From Clostridia bacterium (GTDB taxonomy: Bacteria; Bacillota; Clostridia; Lachnospirales; Lachnospiraceae): 64,000 nt of DNA. The notes below the pieces were generated by a model. That model saw only the letters and a list, made by a program, of their open reading frames with translations. It did not search any database and had not been told where the DNA came from. The position numbers and the translations under genes are program-made. Below, in pieces: positions 16,145-24,115 of the stretch (positions within the stretch are counted from its first letter, which is position 1; each line of letters begins with the position of its first letter). The stretch is from positions 1 to 64,000 of the forward strand of contig CAJTAT010000002.1 of NCBI GenBank assembly GCA_910574475.1. The letters run 5' to 3'.

Positions 16145-17017
16145 ATGGAATGGGTGAAAGGGTTACAGAAGGCAATAGATTATATTGAAGACCATATTAC
16201 GGAAGATATAGACTATGCTGAAATTGCGAAACAGGCGTATTCTTCCAGTTTCCATTTCCAGAGGGTTTTCCATATTATCTGCGGCTATTCTATTGGCGAG
16301 TATATCCGCAATAGGAGATTGTCACTTGCAGGAACGGATTTATCGTCTGGAAATGAAAAGGTGATAGATATTGCCTTAAAATACGGATATAACAGCCCAG
16401 AGAGCTTTAGCAGGGCATTCACAAAGTTCCACGGGATTACGCCTGTCCAAGCAAAAAACGAAAAACTTACACTCAAGTCTTTTTCCAGAGTTTCCGTAAA
16501 AATCATATTAGAAGGAGGAACGACAATGGATTACAGAATTGAAAAACGGGAAGGCTTTGAGGTCATTGCCAAACGAGCCAGATACGGAGGAGGGCAGGAA
16601 ATCAGCCAGAAGAATATCCATGCGACATGGGTGGCTTGCGGAGAGGATGGAACGATTGACACGTTGTGCAGATACGCCAATCCAGAAAATATTTTCGGAG
16701 GGGCAATCGTTGGAATATGCTTTGACAATCCGATAGAGGGGGATTTCGACTATGCAATCGGAGCGGCTTATTCGGGCGGTGATGTGGCGGCAGGGCTGAC
16801 GATTGAGAAAGTGCCTGCAAATACTTGGGCGGTGTTCCCTTGTACTGGGAAAATGCCAGAAGCGTTCCAAGACCTGTATCGGAGGATTTATACAGAATTT
16901 TTCCCGACCAGCAAATATCAGCCAGCAGGCGGGATGTGCATTGAAGTCTATCCGAGTTCTGAAATTTATGACAATAATTTCAATTTTGAAATATGGCTTT
17001 CCGTAGAGGAAAAGTAA
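16145..17017 (+). CDS. AraC-family regulator with GyrI-like effector domain (second copy)
   Basis: This 290-residue paralogue of the regulator at 14136 begins MEWVKGLQKAIDYIEDHI. It has the same paired helix-turn-helix region (SSSFHFQRVFHIICGYSIGEY, DIALKYGYNSPESFSRAFTKFHG) and a C-terminal GyrI-like domain (about 135-290). The ATG at 16145 follows GGAAGGAGG. It lies 95 bases after the acyltransferase, possibly with its own promoter. Two similar regulators bracketing one enzyme point to an old duplication. Confidence 0.85.
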   Translation: MEWVKGLQKAIDYIEDHITEDIDYAEIAKQAYSSSFHFQRVFHIICGYSIGEYIRNRRLSLAGTDLSSGNEKVIDIALKYGYNSPESFSRAFTKFHGITPVQAKNEKLTLKSFSRVSVKIILEGGTTMDYRIEKREGFEVIAKRARYGGGQEISQKNIHATWVACGEDGTIDTLCRYANPENIFGGAIVGICFDNPIEGDFDYAIGAAYSGGDVAAGLTIEKVPANTWAVFPCTGKMPEAFQDLYRRIYTEFFPTSKYQPAGGMCIEVYPSSEIYDNNFNFEIWLSVEEK

Positions 17018-17155
17018 AGCCATTATGCGGCTGATGCATTTATATAAATGTTAAGCATTAGCTTTATGCAGTAAGCAGTAACAGTAAGACAGGGCAAGTC
17101 CACTGAATTAAAAAAAAACGATGTTTCGGTGGATTGCTCTGTAATGCTTTTATTA

Positions 17156-17196
17156 CCCTCCGACTTCGCTTTTTGAAGTTTGGAGGGATTTCTTTT
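17156..17196 (+). terminator. Intrinsic terminator after the AraC/acyltransferase cassette
   Basis: CCCTCCGACTTC pairs with GAAGTTTGGAGGG (two mismatches) around a short loop, followed by ATTTCTTTT. The whole stretch 17018-17490 has no other supported feature apart from this stop. Confidence 0.65.
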
Positions 17197-17490
17197 GCCC
17201 GCAAGCGGTATTTCCTGTTTATACATATCATTCCGAAAATGGATGGATAGCCTGTTAAAAAAATCTTTATTAACGCACAGGGACTTTGCACCCTGCAAGT
17301 AGAAGTCAAATATCTACATAATAGAAATAAAATCTCCATAAGCCGTAAAGGTGTGACAGCCTGTGCGGTTTTTCTTATGTCCTTTTTTATCGGAATGTGC
17401 CGCAGGGCTGTTTCCGCTGTTGGCTGTCGTTCGCCGCCTATCCAATCTGGATTTTTACATTTTCAAAAATTCGGATTGGAGGAAAATACG

Positions 17491-18006
17491 GTGAAATATG
17501 CACCAAGAAAAGTATATATCAAAAAGGATGGCGGCTATGTGGAGTTGCCCTATATAGATTTCTGTCGCCGCAGGCAAGCCGACCAGAGTTATATGGACAA
17601 GCTCTTTATCCCCGTGCAGGGTTGTCTGCTTGAAGTCGTGCGGAAACAGTATGCAGATTTCTACAAGGACAAAGAGAGGTGGCGTTATCTGAAAAAACTG
17701 GATACAAACCACAAACTGCTATCATTGGATGGATTTACGGACAGTGAGGGAAATGTGCTTGACTTTGTTGTGGATGAAGCAGTGGACGTTGCGGAAACCG
17801 CTGTCCATGCGGTGATGGTGGACAGGTTGAAAACTGCTTTGCTCTTATTGTCGGACAGTGAGCGGGTATTGGTAAACGCAATCTTCTTTGAAGGACTTTC
17901 CGAGAGGGAAGTTGGTTTAAGGTTAGGCATAACGCAGAGTGTTGTCAATAAACGCAAAGCCAAAATCCTTGCGAAGCTGAGAAAGATAATCGAAAACAAA
18001 ATTTAA
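17491..18006 (+). CDS. Sigma-70-like regulator (first of two)
   Basis: This 171-residue protein starts at a GTG (17491) 8 bases after TTGGAGG; the longer upstream frame has no ribosome site. The C-terminal 60 residues (LLLLSDSERVLVNAIFFEGLSEREVGLRLGI and TQSVVNKRKAKILAKLRKI) form a sigma region 4 helix-turn-helix. The N-terminal half is basic and carries CRRRQADQSYMDKLFIPVQG. Proteins like this, related to Tn916 Orf7, regulate transfer genes in integrative elements. It shares little sequence with the inner element's sigma-like protein. Confidence 0.75.
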   Translation: MKYAPRKVYIKKDGGYVELPYIDFCRRRQADQSYMDKLFIPVQGCLLEVVRKQYADFYKDKERWRYLKKLDTNHKLLSLDGFTDSEGNVLDFVVDEAVDVAETAVHAVMVDRLKTALLLLSDSERVLVNAIFFEGLSEREVGLRLGITQSVVNKRKAKILAKLRKIIENKI

Positions 18007-18015
18007 GGCGTTCAA

Positions 18016-18055
18016 CCCCCTTGTTTTTTCCTTTGGGAAAATGAGGGGGCTTTTC
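18016..18055 (+). terminator. Terminator between the two sigma-like genes
   Basis: CCCCCTTGTTTTTTCC pairs with GGGAAAATGAGGGGG around TTT and is followed by CTTTTCC. The next gene's ribosome site lies only 20 bases on, so it may act as an attenuator and not a full stop. Confidence 0.65.
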
Positions 18056-18092
18056 CTGCCCCCTCAATCAAATTCGATTGGAGGAAATAAGG

Positions 18093-18518
18093 ATGGCATA
18101 CAACCACGGACGTGAGGATAGGAAATGGTGCATTTGGAAAGAAGCCGAGGAAAAGGTTCTGCGTGAGTGCGGCGTTGATGAAGCGGTCATTGAACAAATC
18201 CGCACAGACGACAGGGCAGATTTTAATTCCAACAGGAGGTTTTACCGATGGACGAGCGACTTCGGGGAATGCCTTGAGGAAATAGCGGGCAGGGAGAAAC
18301 AGGCAGAGATAAGGTCGGTAATGGATTTGCTGGATGAGATTGAAAGCGAGACTCTGTATTTTGCGTTAGTCACAGTGGACAGACGCACGTTACAAATCGT
18401 CCTGCTGAAAATGCAGGGTTACTCCACAAAAGAAATTGCTCCGCTTGTGCATTTGACGGCAGGGGCTGTTTATGCGAGATTGGCTCATTTGCGTAAAAAG
18501 CTGCGTAAAATTTTATAA
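18093..18518 (+). CDS. Sigma-70-like regulator (second)
   Basis: This 141-residue protein begins MAYNHGREDRKWCIWKEAEE and ends with a helix-turn-helix (IVLLKMQGYSTKEIAPLVHLTAGAVYARLAHLRKKLRKIL) resembling sigma region 4. I prefer the ATG at 18093, which follows GGAGG with good spacing. It lies behind the first sigma-like gene and a terminator, as in Tn1549-like elements where two such genes occur in tandem. Its target promoters are unknown. Confidence 0.72.
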   Translation: MAYNHGREDRKWCIWKEAEEKVLRECGVDEAVIEQIRTDDRADFNSNRRFYRWTSDFGECLEEIAGREKQAEIRSVMDLLDEIESETLYFALVTVDRRTLQIVLLKMQGYSTKEIAPLVHLTAGAVYARLAHLRKKLRKIL

Positions 18519-18545
18519 TTATGAGATCTGCTTTTCTGTGAGATG

Positions 18546-18575
18546 TTGGGTGAGAGGTCAAAGGCTTCTCACTCA
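18546..18575 (+). terminator. Terminator after the second sigma-like gene
   Basis: GGGTGAGAGG pairs with CTTCTCACTC (wobble pairs only) and is followed by ATTCTTT. The first 15 bases match the terminator at 3006. Bases 18580-18766 show no gene. Confidence 0.6.
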
Positions 18576-18766
18576 TTCTTTATATATGGTATCTCTCTAT
18601 ATGTTCTCTAATGGAATTATACAGAGATGTAATATCCACTTGCTTGTAATATAAAACGCACGCTCCTATACTTAAAAACAAGACAATCACGAAGTCAAAG
18701 CCAGCTTGACCTTGGCTCGTTGCCTTCGCGGGAATAAACACAAATTAAATCCAGAGAGGTCAATAC

Positions 18767-19258
18767 ATGACATTCGCACAAAAACTAAAATCCATCCGCA
18801 AGCAGGCAAGTATGTCACAGGAACAATTGGCATCCAATTCACTCTCCACACTCCAGAACGATTTTAAGATCAAAATTGACGATATCCGCAAACGGATTGA
18901 TGTAGATGTAAACCGCAGGAATGGCATAATCGTTCTCTAAAATGTGACAGCCTTGAACTTGATGCAAAGGCGCCCAGCATCATTCTTCAGGACGTTTCCG
19001 GTATGGTGGAGATAAACTGTAACCTTGATATGGAAGTGTTTTGCCATACATTAAGCGGCAAGGCAGCAATCAACCAGATATCGGCGACCTCAAAAATCCA
19101 TATTCCAGAAGGCGTAGCTTTTACTGCCCTTGCAAAAGGGATTCGCACAGCATTTCCTACGAGAAAAACGGAAAGCAGGCAGATGCTTTCCGTGTACCGG
19201 ACGCAGATAATATCATTGAATTCAATGGTGTGAAAAGTGAGCTTGTTATCTGCAGGCT
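18767..19258 (+). pseudogene. Broken XRE / DUF4097 gene with internal deletion and frameshift
   Basis: The first 22 codons (MTFAQKLKSIRKQASMSQEQ...) are the start of an XRE helix-turn-helix protein. From codon 24 the frame becomes unrelated sequence and stops at 18940. From 18943 another frame reads CDSLELDAKAPSIILQDVSG and HTLSGKAAINQISATSKIHI, the beta-repeat of a DUF4097 putative adhesin. A further shift near 19150 moves to SYEKNGKQADAF and NIIEFNGVKSELVIC, the expected C-terminus. Intact relatives join XRE and DUF4097 domains in one protein. Most of the middle is deleted, so the remnant marks the decayed right end of the mobile region. Confidence 0.6.
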
Positions 19259-20468
19259 ACCCTAATGCATCTTTATATTTCTTCGCCGTCTCATAGATAG
19301 CCAAGACAGTCTCCGGTGACACATTTGCCTGCAGATTATGTACCTGCGTAAATACATATCCCCCATTTTTGCTAAATGCTCGGATATTTTGTTCCACATG
19401 CTCTCTAAGTTCATCCAGAGAATGATTCAGTGCAAAAATCTGCATGTCGGCCCCGCCGCCCCAGAACATGAGCTTATCTCCATAAGCCGCCTTCAGTTTT
19501 TCCGGTTCCATGCCGGTGATATTGATCTGAGGATTAATCAAATCAGCTCCTGCATCAATAATTTCTGGCAGCAAGTCAAAAATCGCGCCGCAGCTGTGCA
19601 GCATGCATTTCACATTTGGATAGTTCTCATGTACAAATTGAAACATCTTACTGTGATAGGGCTTGATCATGTTACAGTAGGTTTCCACGGAAATTTGCGG
19701 TGCAATCTGTGTGCCAAGGTCATCTCTGAAGTGAATCACATCAATCTTGTCGCCCGCCAAATCTAAGACGGATTTGAGATTGTACAGATAGGCGTCCGTC
19801 AGCTTGGAAAAGTAAGTGTGCATTAATTCTGGTTCCAGTAAGAGGTTTGCATAGAAATTCTCAAAGTTAAAATCTATCTGCCCCTGCTCAAAGATGCTTC
19901 CCCCAAAGCCAAATACAATGGCCTTATCTGTGTGATTGTACAGATGATTTACTTCCTCAGCAATATAATCTATCTCATCCTGTTCAAATCGCTCTGCGAT
20001 ATACCCGTCAAGCTCCTCTATCTCCTCCACATCTTCCAGAACATGCCCCATCTGATCGTAATACAGCCCGTTTTTGGGCATCCTGGCTTCCAGATGTCCG
20101 TTGACGTAGATGTTTTTATTTCCAGCGGCATCTATTTCCGGGTCCAGTTCCGAGGGAACCCAGCATTTCCCTCCGCTTGATAAGGTATCCTCTCTCCACT
20201 CTTTGCAGCTGATCCCATACCGCAGACGCATCCGGTGGGCAAGCATAAAATCCCCGCCCAGATAGTCCACAATGTCCTCATCGATGTAAGCCAGCTGCTG
20301 ACAAATATCGTACAGCCGAACCTTGTCTGTAGCCAGGTTTAAATGCTTTCTCAGATTCATATATGCCTCAATTGCCATTCCATCCGAGTGCATCCCGCCA
20401 ATATCAATAACCATTCCCTCAAAGGGCTGACGATTTAACATTTTTCTTACTTTTTCCCGTGACGTCAT
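19257..20468 (-). CDS. Uroporphyrinogen decarboxylase (URO-D) family methyltransferase-like protein
   Basis: This 403-residue protein begins MTSREKVRKMLNRQPFEGMV and has the URO-D fold segments VIHFRDDLGTQIAPQISVETY, NVKCMLHSCGAIFDLLPEIIDAGADLINPQ and MFWGGGADMQ. The conserved H-S-C-G motif supplies zinc ligands in cobamide-dependent methyltransferases (MtaA/CmuA type); true HemE lacks it. In Clostridia these proteins usually demethylate methoxylated or methylated compounds, or are of unknown substrate. The ATG at 20468 follows AAGGAG; the extra 42 codons upstream translate a hairpin and are rejected. No corrinoid protein is adjacent. Confidence 0.8.
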   Translation of the reverse strand: MTSREKVRKMLNRQPFEGMVIDIGGMHSDGMAIEAYMNLRKHLNLATDKVRLYDICQQLAYIDEDIVDYLGGDFMLAHRMRLRYGISCKEWREDTLSSGGKCWVPSELDPEIDAAGNKNIYVNGHLEARMPKNGLYYDQMGHVLEDVEEIEELDGYIAERFEQDEIDYIAEEVNHLYNHTDKAIVFGFGGSIFEQGQIDFNFENFYANLLLEPELMHTYFSKLTDAYLYNLKSVLDLAGDKIDVIHFRDDLGTQIAPQISVETYCNMIKPYHSKMFQFVHENYPNVKCMLHSCGAIFDLLPEIIDAGADLINPQINITGMEPEKLKAAYGDKLMFWGGGADMQIFALNHSLDELREHVEQNIRAFSKNGGYVFTQVHNLQANVSPETVLAIYETAKKYKDALG

Positions 20469-20522
20469 ATGATCACTCCTTTCCTGATTCCGCGGGCATC
20501 GAGCCAAGCGGCTGCTTGCAGA

Positions 20523-20576
20523 CATTTGGCGAGAGCCACGAGGGTCAACAACCACATTGGGGTTGTTGACCAAATG
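20523..20576 (-). other. Intergenic hairpin downstream of the membrane protein gene
   Basis: GGTCAACAACC (20543-20553) and GGTTGTTGACC (20561-20571) form an 11-base perfect stem. CATTTGG at 20523 can extend it with CCAAATG at 20570. There is no T-run, so it may be an mRNA-stabilising or processing structure, not a terminator. Confidence 0.5.
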
Positions 20577-20596
20577 CCTGGTAACATTGATCATAA

Positions 20597-21643
20597 TCAG
20601 ACTTTCTCAGACTGCCCCCGATACTTGAGGCCTAAAAGCTGTTCCCTGTCATTCTGAAGAAGGTAGGCATACTCAGAGCTGTTCCCTGTAAGAATATGTG
20701 GAAACTGGCTGTAGGCCTCCATCACAGACGTACATTTCTTCTCTGATGACATGGATATCTTCTGAGTACTGCCATCCAACATCTCCCACCATACATAGAA
20801 ATTCACACTTCGTCCTCTTCGCATGGATCCAGTATGTACCCAGATGATCTGGCTGTTGTCCAGAATCAGTTTGCTTAGCTTGGCGCAGAAGGTCCATTTT
20901 CTTCCGATAAAGACCTTAGCCTGCTCCTGGGCTGCCGCAAAGTCGCTCTCCAAATCCTCCATAGTGACGCCAGGGTTGGCAGCCAGATATTCCTGTGTCA
21001 GCTTTTTAGCAGAATCCTTCAGGGTTTTCACAAGAATAAACAGGGCAAAGAGCACGAGCACCGAGCCGATAGCAGTCAGGCCATAGATATTCGTGAGAGA
21101 TTCCCCGTGAATCCATCCGTCACTGATGTGGTATACCACAGGTTCCATATACAGCTCCATATAGTCGGCCGCATATTTAAAGTAGTCCAGATCCTCACCC
21201 TCCAGAATTTCCAGAGAACCGGAGACTGTGACGCCTGTCTCAGGAAGCTCCGCACTCATATTCAGTGCATCAAAAAACAAATCGGATTGATCAAGCATCT
21301 CTTCGTAGCGCTTGCTGGGAACCTCAATGGAAAGGAGGATTCCCCGATCCTCGTCGAGCACAAGCCAGGAAGAGCGTGCCTTCTTTGTCCCGGTGGAGAT
21401 ACCGTTAATCTTTGTGGTCTTGGTGGTTTCCATATATTCGTCTACGGGATATTTTACCTCCCAGGATACATAGCTTCCCACCATTTCAGAAAGCTCTGCC
21501 TCCGCAGTCAGGGGCTTGGATCCCTTAAGAGCGGTGATGCTGGACAGACCTACCTGCGAGAGCAGAAAGCCTCCCAGAGCGCCCACAATCAAAATCAGCC
21601 AGAGGCTGTCCATAATTTGCCCCATCCGTAATTTTTTCAACAT
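20597..21643 (-). CDS. Two-helix membrane protein, paralogue of the next gene (DUF6709-like)
   Basis: This 348-residue protein has an N-terminal membrane segment (DSLWLILIVGALGGFLL), an extracytoplasmic domain of about 165 residues opening with ELSEMVGSYVSWEVKYPVDEY, and a second membrane helix (YGLTAIGSVLVLFALFILV). A cytoplasmic domain follows that ends with SMRRGRSVNFYVWWEMLDGS. The same plan and motif order (YLSYEVTYPV, TVSGSLEILEGED) occur in the neighbour at 21844. The start at 21643 has AGGAGG 8 bases upstream. I recall similar Lachnospiraceae proteins being grouped as DUF6709. The function is unknown; a sensor or envelope role is only a guess. Confidence 0.7.
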   Translation of the reverse strand: MLKKLRMGQIMDSLWLILIVGALGGFLLSQVGLSSITALKGSKPLTAEAELSEMVGSYVSWEVKYPVDEYMETTKTTKINGISTGTKKARSSWLVLDEDRGILLSIEVPSKRYEEMLDQSDLFFDALNMSAELPETGVTVSGSLEILEGEDLDYFKYAADYMELYMEPVVYHISDGWIHGESLTNIYGLTAIGSVLVLFALFILVKTLKDSAKKLTQEYLAANPGVTMEDLESDFAAAQEQAKVFIGRKWTFCAKLSKLILDNSQIIWVHTGSMRRGRSVNFYVWWEMLDGSTQKISMSSEKKCTSVMEAYSQFPHILTGNSSEYAYLLQNDREQLLGLKYRGQSEKV

Positions 21644-21687
21644 TCTTTCGTTCCTCCTATTAAAATTGCTACGCAACAGTACTAAAG

Positions 21688-21780
21688 GGTAAAGTCGCTT
21701 CGACACACTTGTAAAGAGAGAAACTTTCATTCGAAAGGGTACTCATGAAAGTTCCTCTCGTACGCCTTTGCTACTTTACC
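21688..21780. repeat. Nested inverted repeat between the paralogous membrane genes
   Basis: GGTAAAGT (21688) pairs with ACTTTACC (21773-21780). Inside it GAGAG plus AACTTTCAT (21716-21730) pairs with ATGAAAGTT plus CTCTC (21745-21759). The two-level stem of about 90 bases looks like a leader RNA structure or a small palindromic element. No similar copy was seen elsewhere in the window. Confidence 0.5.
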
Positions 21781-21843
21781 GTCCAGCATAACATATTTCT
21801 CATAAACACTTGACATTTCTTAGCTGGACTTTTTCCGTTTTAT

Positions 21844-23208
21844 TTAATTTTGACATATGACAGTCTGAGCCCGATCTCCCAGGCGCTTGCGTGCCAGGGC
21901 TAAAAAGTGGCCGGATGCATTTTCCGTGTTCCATCCAAACTGCACGTTGGCATGCTTCTTCTCCTCGTCGCCCTGGTAATAAATATAAATCACATAGCTG
22001 GTATAATTGTAGCGTACCTTACCAGTGCGTACCTGGCCAGATACAGTCTCAGAGTACATTTTCCCCACACGGCTGCTGTCAATAAGGGTGACGCCGGCCG
22101 TTCTCCAAAGGATCATCCAGTAGCGATCTCCCAGAGTGGCACATACACAGTCCTCCTTGCCCAGCTCCTGAACCACCCAGGAGTCGTCCGCCTCCAAAAG
22201 CTCCTGAGCAATTGCCTCTCGCTCTGACTGGACAGGATAGAGCTTTTCCCAGGACTTGTCATAATTCTTCAAAAGTTTATAAGGGTCAAAGGCCAGACCC
22301 ATACCAAGGAGAAGAGGGATGCCGTAAAGCTCTCCTATGCCAAGGCCAAGGGCCAGATGGCAAGTCACAACCTCAAAGGGCGAACCGCCCACATAGAAAC
22401 CAAGGGCAGTGAGCGCCCCCGCCACAATAATCATCACCAAAAAAGCCTGCCGTGTTCTACGGCCTCTCCCCTTCCGGCACCAGGCCTCAAGCCAAGGAAG
22501 CTGCCTCTTAAGAAACTTTGTAACGGAGCTTTCAGAATCCCAGGAAAGTACATCTGCTTTTGCCCCTTTCCGAAACAGGGAAATAAGAGCAATCAGCAGG
22601 AACAAGAGATTGATTCCCAAAACTGCCGTGCAGATCCAAAAATGCCAGGCAGGAAGTCCTTGAATATACCCCTCCTCCAATACATACCAGTCGTCCTGTG
22701 CCAGAACCGCCATACTCATTTCCCCGGTTCCTTCAAAATCAGAGCTCATAAAGGCATCAGAAAGAGCGGCCATTGCCTCCGAGTCCTCAATAGACGTAAG
22801 GGAACCAGTCACAGCAACAGGCTCCAGCTGGGATTCCAGATCCTCTCCCCAGGATTCCTTTAACTCATCGGACATATTGGCAGCCCGAAGCAGGCGATCA
22901 AAAGAGCTGGTATTTTCCTTGGCAATCACAACCTTCAAAAAAGTCTGCCGCCCCTCGTCGTAGACGATATAAGCCATTCGCTTCACACGGGTCAGATCTC
23001 CCGAATAGTATTCCTCAGGATAAGAGACCACTGGATAGGTGACTTCATAAGATAGATAAGTATCCCCGGCCTGGTCGAAAGTCATATCATCTGAGATCTG
23101 AGTCGCTCCTGACAGAAGTGTTAGAATTCCTTTTCCAGCGACGCTACCCATAAAAAGAATGACGACCAATGTAAGGATAACCACACTAAGTTGCGTTTTG
23201 CGCTTCAT
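21844..23208 (-). CDS. Membrane protein, larger paralogue (DUF6709-like)
   Basis: This 454-residue protein begins MKRKTQLSVVILTLVVILFM (first membrane helix), followed by an external domain with DTYLSYEVTYPVVSYPEEYY and VAVTGSLTSIEDSEAM. Membrane helices lie at about 195-215, 255-275 and 285-315, and the cytoplasmic tail contains YTSYVIYIYYQGDEEKKHANVQ. It resembles the protein at 20597 in order and motifs but has extra helices. The start at 23208 follows AGGGAGG and overlaps the end of the Toprim-like gene by 23 bases, so all may be read together. The function is unknown. Confidence 0.7.
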   Translation of the reverse strand: MKRKTQLSVVILTLVVILFMGSVAGKGILTLLSGATQISDDMTFDQAGDTYLSYEVTYPVVSYPEEYYSGDLTRVKRMAYIVYDEGRQTFLKVVIAKENTSSFDRLLRAANMSDELKESWGEDLESQLEPVAVTGSLTSIEDSEAMAALSDAFMSSDFEGTGEMSMAVLAQDDWYVLEEGYIQGLPAWHFWICTAVLGINLLFLLIALISLFRKGAKADVLSWDSESSVTKFLKRQLPWLEAWCRKGRGRRTRQAFLVMIIVAGALTALGFYVGGSPFEVVTCHLALGLGIGELYGIPLLLGMGLAFDPYKLLKNYDKSWEKLYPVQSEREAIAQELLEADDSWVVQELGKEDCVCATLGDRYWMILWRTAGVTLIDSSRVGKMYSETVSGQVRTGKVRYNYTSYVIYIYYQGDEEKKHANVQFGWNTENASGHFLALARKRLGDRAQTVICQN

Positions 23209-24115
23209 ATGTATAATCCTCCCTTTGCTTCATTACCAGCGTAAAATTGTATTCTGCAATGAAAAATATACAAGTATTTAGTACCCAAATAAATCCTACT
23301 GTACTATCTTTACTAGCTAAATTTTGTATCTTTAAAATTTCAGTAAAATCCAGCCTTTCAAAACTCTCCTTATATTTACCCACAGGAATATCATATTGTT
23401 TGAACTGAATTCTATTTGCTTTACAAATATTGTGTTGTATAGCCTGCTGAAACACATCTCTCATATACTTCCAATACGTTTGATTTGTAAGCACATACCT
23501 CTGTTTTGTGACCCAATCTGCCAACTGATATTTTGCTGTTGGCAAATCATCTATTTTTTGAGGAAAGTCGATAATGGAGCGAAATATAGTTTCTTTTTTT
23601 ACTAATGATTTATACTCTTTTCCCGGTTGGAGAGCTACTGGAACTTTTCTCTCCGCAAAATCACAGTCCGGTAATTGACGCAAATGTTGATATGATTCTA
23701 TCATAGGATAGTTAATATACAGTTTTCCCATGTCAGTGGCGTCAACAAAGCATTTTTGCATCTCTAAAATCTTTTTTTCAGAAAATTTTTTATCATGTCG
23801 CTCATAATCAAAAACTAAAATTATATTTGTAAAATCTTCTTTGTAGCGAAGCATATCTGGGCACTGTTTCTTACTGACAACAAAAGGTAAATCAATATTA
23901 TCATTTTCTTCTGCCCATTTCTCGCCATATTCCTTCACAATATCAGCATATAGTTGATAAATATTTGTTCCATAAATCCAAATTTCATCCATGTCAATAT
24001 TGATTTCTGGAAAGCATTTGAAAATCAGCCAAAATAGCTTATTTTTTTCATGATTACCTTCCACAATTAACAAGTTTTGGCTCCGTCTTCTTCCTTCGCC
24101 CTGATAATTATTCAT
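23186..24115 (-). CDS. Toprim-like partner of the adjacent ATPase, candidate defence effector
   Basis: This 309-residue protein opens MNNYQGEGRRRSQNLLIVEG. NLLIVEGNHEKNKLF (Glu19) and NIILVFDYERHDKK (Asp103, Glu105) have the order of a Toprim metal-binding core, similar to RloB/DUF4435-type proteins. The remaining 180 residues are unrecognised. The ATG at 24115 overlaps the ATPase stop (ATGAATAA), so the pair is translationally coupled. An ATPase plus Toprim-like protein is the arrangement of OLD/Gabija/PARIS-type anti-phage systems. Both genes are much more AT-rich than the membrane protein genes beside them, a sign of transfer. The exact family is not certain. Confidence 0.55.
   Translation of the reverse strand: MNNYQGEGRRRSQNLLIVEGNHEKNKLFWLIFKCFPEINIDMDEIWIYGTNIYQLYADIVKEYGEKWAEENDNIDLPFVVSKKQCPDMLRYKEDFTNIILVFDYERHDKKFSEKKILEMQKCFVDATDMGKLYINYPMIESYQHLRQLPDCDFAERKVPVALQPGKEYKSLVKKETIFRSIIDFPQKIDDLPTAKYQLADWVTKQRYVLTNQTYWKYMRDVFQQAIQHNICKANRIQFKQYDIPVGKYKESFERLDFTEILKIQNLASKDSTVGFIWVLNTCIFFIAEYNFTLVMKQREDYTYEAQNAT

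Larger units (their letters stand above)
3006..18575. mobile_element. Outer, decayed integrative element (ends not defined)
   Basis: This stretch holds RepA-like ATPase, MOBV-like oriT, TndX-like recombinase (split), TnpV, an AraC/acyltransferase/AraC cassette and sigma-like genes. All are typical of Tn4451/Tn5397/Tn1549-type elements of Clostridia. The coordinates given run between two similar terminators (3006 and 18546) only as a practical frame. True attachment sites were not found, and relaxase and conjugation genes are missing, so it is probably a deletion remnant of a larger element. Confidence 0.45.

Noticed and set aside
20469..20594. Extra 42 N-terminal codons of the URO-D family gene
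   Set aside because: They translate an intergenic hairpin; the ATG at 20468 has a good ribosome site and matches the family's N-terminus.
21644..21730. Extra N-terminal codons of the membrane protein at 20597
   Set aside because: They fall in an inverted-repeat region; AGGAGG precedes the ATG at 21643.
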